A DNA stretch of 7,010 nt, taken from positions 1-7,010 of the forward strand of contig DQIO01000201.1 of the NCBI GenBank assembly GCA_020793555.1, written 5' to 3'. The stretch is from Methanosarcinaceae archaeon. GTDB lineage: Archaea; Halobacteriota; Methanosarcinia; Methanosarcinales; Methanosarcinaceae. Shown here one piece after another: positions 5,545 through 7,010 of the stretch. Position numbers and translations under genes: made by a program. The number at the start of each line of letters is the position of its first letter. Positions within the stretch are counted from its first letter, which is position 1. The notes below the pieces were generated by a model. The model worked only from the letters and a program-made list of their open reading frames with translations, was not told the DNA's origin and did no database searches.

Positions 5545-6575
5545 TACTTTTTTCCTTCGCTGTTATCTTCCAATTTTTTAATCATTTTGTCAAAATCGGA
5601 TTCGAATAACCTGTCTTGTACAATGCGGTACTTCTCAAATTCACTTTCAGCGAATGCTTTTGCTATCTCTTGTGTTACTTTACCGGGATTATCTAATAAT
5701 TCTCTATTATTGAATTTTAAAAACACATTCATCTTTTTAGACCAATCTTCCATTGTCATCGGAATATTTTGTTCTGCCTGATCTTCTGCATAATCAAGGT
5801 ACATTGTAGTAATACGATTTAATGCTTTAATCTCTTTTTCTGAGAGATAATTTTTGGCAATGGATACATCTGGTTTTATGATTTTTCCATGAGGCGCATT
5901 TTTCCATGTAGTTAATCCCATGTATTCTTTATCACTGTTCGCCCGCTCAATTATCAATTCAGCGGCAGTGTTCCCATGAGTGGCAAAATGTAATTTATTC
6001 TGTACTGTCGCGAAGAATGTTTTTGTAATTTCACTCTCAACATTATAATCAACAGCAGTGGCATATATGTCTGTTATTTTCTGATAGAAGCGACGCTCAC
6101 TTGCCCGGATTTCCCGGATTTCAGCGAGCAAATGGTCGAAATAGTCCTTATTGAAGAAAGAACCGTTTTTTAACCGTTCATTATCAAGCACAAAACCTCG
6201 AATAGTAAAATCTCGCAAGATATTAATTGCCCATTGACGGAATTGGGTTGCACGTTCTGAATTGACCCGAAATCCAACGGCAATAATGGCATCGAGATTG
6301 TAGAATTTCGAAGTATATTCTTTTCCATCTTCGGCAGTATGTCGGAAATCCCGACATACTGAAATCTCTTTTAATTCGCCTGTTTCGAAGATGTTTTGTA
6401 AATGCTCTGTTATAGTGCTGCGACCTTTTTCAAACAAAACGCTCATCAGCTTTTGAGTAAGCCATACCGTTTCATCTTCAATGCGAACCCCGATAGTATT
6501 TTTATCGTTCTGTTTTGTAAAAATCAGAAATTCCACAGTGCTGTTTCGAATTTGAAGTTTTTTATTTGTAGTCAT
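5544..6575 (-). CDS. RhuM-family protein, copy B (middle)
   Basis: A 343-residue RhuM-family paralogue, clearly similar to copy A along its length. Blocks include LTQKLMSVLFEKGRSTITEHL (39-59; HTH-like), SVCRDFRHTAEDGK (72-85), FYNLDAIIAVGFRVNSE, QFRQWAINIL, FYQKITDIYATAVDY, FFATVQNKLHFATHGNTAAE, MGLTTW and DVSIAKNYL. The HTH-like helices differ most from copy A, as if binding specificity had diverged. I start it at the ATG at 6575, with GGGAGGG five bases upstream. The longer frame from 6632 is only an out-of-frame reading of copy C's tail. It overlaps the end of copy C by 14 bases and shares one base with the start of copy A, so the array is one transcript. Its C-terminus (LEDNSEGKK) lacks the RIREGKDDY tail of its neighbours. 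It looks AT-rich: 5701-5760 has 16 G/C of 60 by hand count. Activity unknown. Confidence 0.92.
   Translation of the reverse strand: MTTNKKLQIRNSTVEFLIFTKQNDKNTIGVRIEDETVWLTQKLMSVLFEKGRSTITEHLQNIFETGELKEISVCRDFRHTAEDGKEYTSKFYNLDAIIAVGFRVNSERATQFRQWAINILRDFTIRGFVLDNERLKNGSFFNKDYFDHLLAEIREIRASERRFYQKITDIYATAVDYNVESEITKTFFATVQNKLHFATHGNTAAELIIERANSDKEYMGLTTWKNAPHGKIIKPDVSIAKNYLSEKEIKALNRITTMYLDYAEDQAEQNIPMTMEDWSKKMNVFLKFNNRELLDNPGKVTQEIAKAFAESEFEKYRIVQDRLFESDFDKMIKKLEDNSEGKK
6335..6361 (-). other. Perfect 11-bp hairpin inside RhuM copy B
   Basis: Arms CAGTATGTCGG and CCGACATACTG pair fully around a 5-base loop (GATTT on the coding strand), in codons 72-81 (SVCRDFRHTA). Compared with copy A, the outer eight pairs are the same and the inner three pairs are all different yet still paired. 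Confidence 0.8.
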
Positions 6576-6636
6576 CCTTACCCTCCCGAATGCGCCACAC
6601 CTCTTTGTCAAAATCCGAAATGTAATCCTCATCCTG
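6562..6636 (-). repeat. 3' end repeat shared with copy A
   Basis: Partner of 4525-4599; the stop codons align and the following bases contain the start of copy B (ATGACTACAAATAAAA), matching the fossil start after copy A. The duplicated unit therefore included a gene end plus the beginning of the next gene. Confidence 0.7.
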
Positions 6637-7010
6637 TGTTACCCGATATTCGTCATATTCCTGCTCGGCTTTTAGCTTCGCTTCCAGTGCACTGACTTTA
6701 CCTTTATCAGGTAGTATCGGGTAGCTGGATAATTCCAGGAAACTATGGAGAAATTGCCCCCAGTCATCCATTTTCATCAAAATCTGCCGCTGTGCCCTGT
6801 TTTCCGCCAGATCGAGATATGCGGAAATTATTTGATTCAATTCCTTGATGTGAGTTTTGCCCAGATAATTTTTGGCAATGGAAACATCGGACTTCATTAT
6901 TTTCCCATCCGGCGCCTGTTTCCAGTTTGTCAAACCCATATGGATCTTTGTTGCATCTGCCGAATCATAAATAATCTCTGCCGCCGTTTTTCCTGTAATC
7001 GCCCAGTGGA
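6562..7010 (-). CDS. RhuM-family protein, copy C (C-terminal part, runs off right edge)
   Basis: The last 148 or so codons of a third RhuM paralogue; the frame stays open to the window edge. It begins HWAITGKTAAEIIYDSADA, which aligns with HFAITGQTAAEIVAERAKS of copy A, followed by MGLTNW, APDGKI, DVSIAKNYL and a LNQIISAYLDLAENRA helix matching the family's C-terminal region. It ends with ISDFDKEVWRIREGKDDYK. Its last 14 bases overlap the start of copy B. The N-terminal domain, with the segment expected to carry the hairpin, lies beyond 7010. The family assignment is secure from the shared blocks; function unknown. Confidence 0.9.
   Translation of the reverse strand, partial: HWAITGKTAAEIIYDSADATKIHMGLTNWKQAPDGKIMKSDVSIAKNYLGKTHIKELNQIISAYLDLAENRAQRQILMKMDDWGQFLHSFLELSSYPILPDKGKVSALEAKLKAEQEYDEYRVTQDEDYISDFDKEVWRIREGKDDYK
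6581..6587 (-). promoter_or_regulatory. Strong ribosome binding site of RhuM copy B
   Basis: GGGAGGG lies five bases before the ATG at 6575, inside the coding end of copy C. It is the reason for choosing 6575 over the upstream start at 6632. Confidence 0.75.

Noticed and set aside
6576..6632. N-terminal extension of RhuM copy B starting at 6632
   Set aside because: It is an out-of-frame reading of copy C's conserved 3' end; the ATG at 6575 has a strong GGGAGGG site and aligns with family starts.

Overview
The window looks like chromosomal DNA from a euryarchaeon, probably a methanogen or methanotroph relative such as the Methanosarcinales or Methanomicrobiales. The evidence is a type II (archaeal/eukaryotic-class) methionine aminopeptidase, TATA-like AT boxes upstream of genes, a TTG start behind a GAGG ribosome site, and a radical-SAM fragment of a type common in methanogens. 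The species assignment is inference. No rRNA, tRNA or CRISPR array was seen.

Left part (1-2737, minus strand). Positions 1-287 hold the C-terminal part of a radical-SAM protein. Its N-terminal half is absent from the window, so it looks like a remnant. About 400 bases without a recognisable gene follow. Next come a nucleotidyltransferase-fold protein of unknown role (687-1634) and, upstream of it, methionine aminopeptidase (1823-2737). The spacer between these two holds two tandem 60-bp repeats. Each carries an AT-rich palindrome whose two arms have changed together.

Middle (2738-4494). A compact divergent promoter (around 2791-2810, an inverted repeat around a TATA-like core) lies between the aminopeptidase gene and a plus-strand operon. 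That operon encodes an M20-family amidohydrolase (2852-4057) and, overlapping its stop by four bases, a GNAT acetyltransferase (4054-4494).

Right part (4506-7010, minus strand, convergent to the GNAT gene). This is a tandem array of RhuM-family genes: one cut by the window edge (6562-7010), a complete one (5544-6575) and another complete one (4525-5544), with overlapping starts and stops. A fossil start of a further copy remains at 4506-4538. The RhuM genes are more AT-rich in the stretches I counted and look acquired.

The strongest unexplained signal is in the two complete RhuM genes. Each carries, at the same codons, a perfect 11-bp inverted repeat with a 5-base loop (5316-5342 and 6335-6361). 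The outer eight base pairs are identical between them. The inner three pairs differ completely but are compensated on both arms, so selection may act on the DNA or RNA hairpin as well as the protein.
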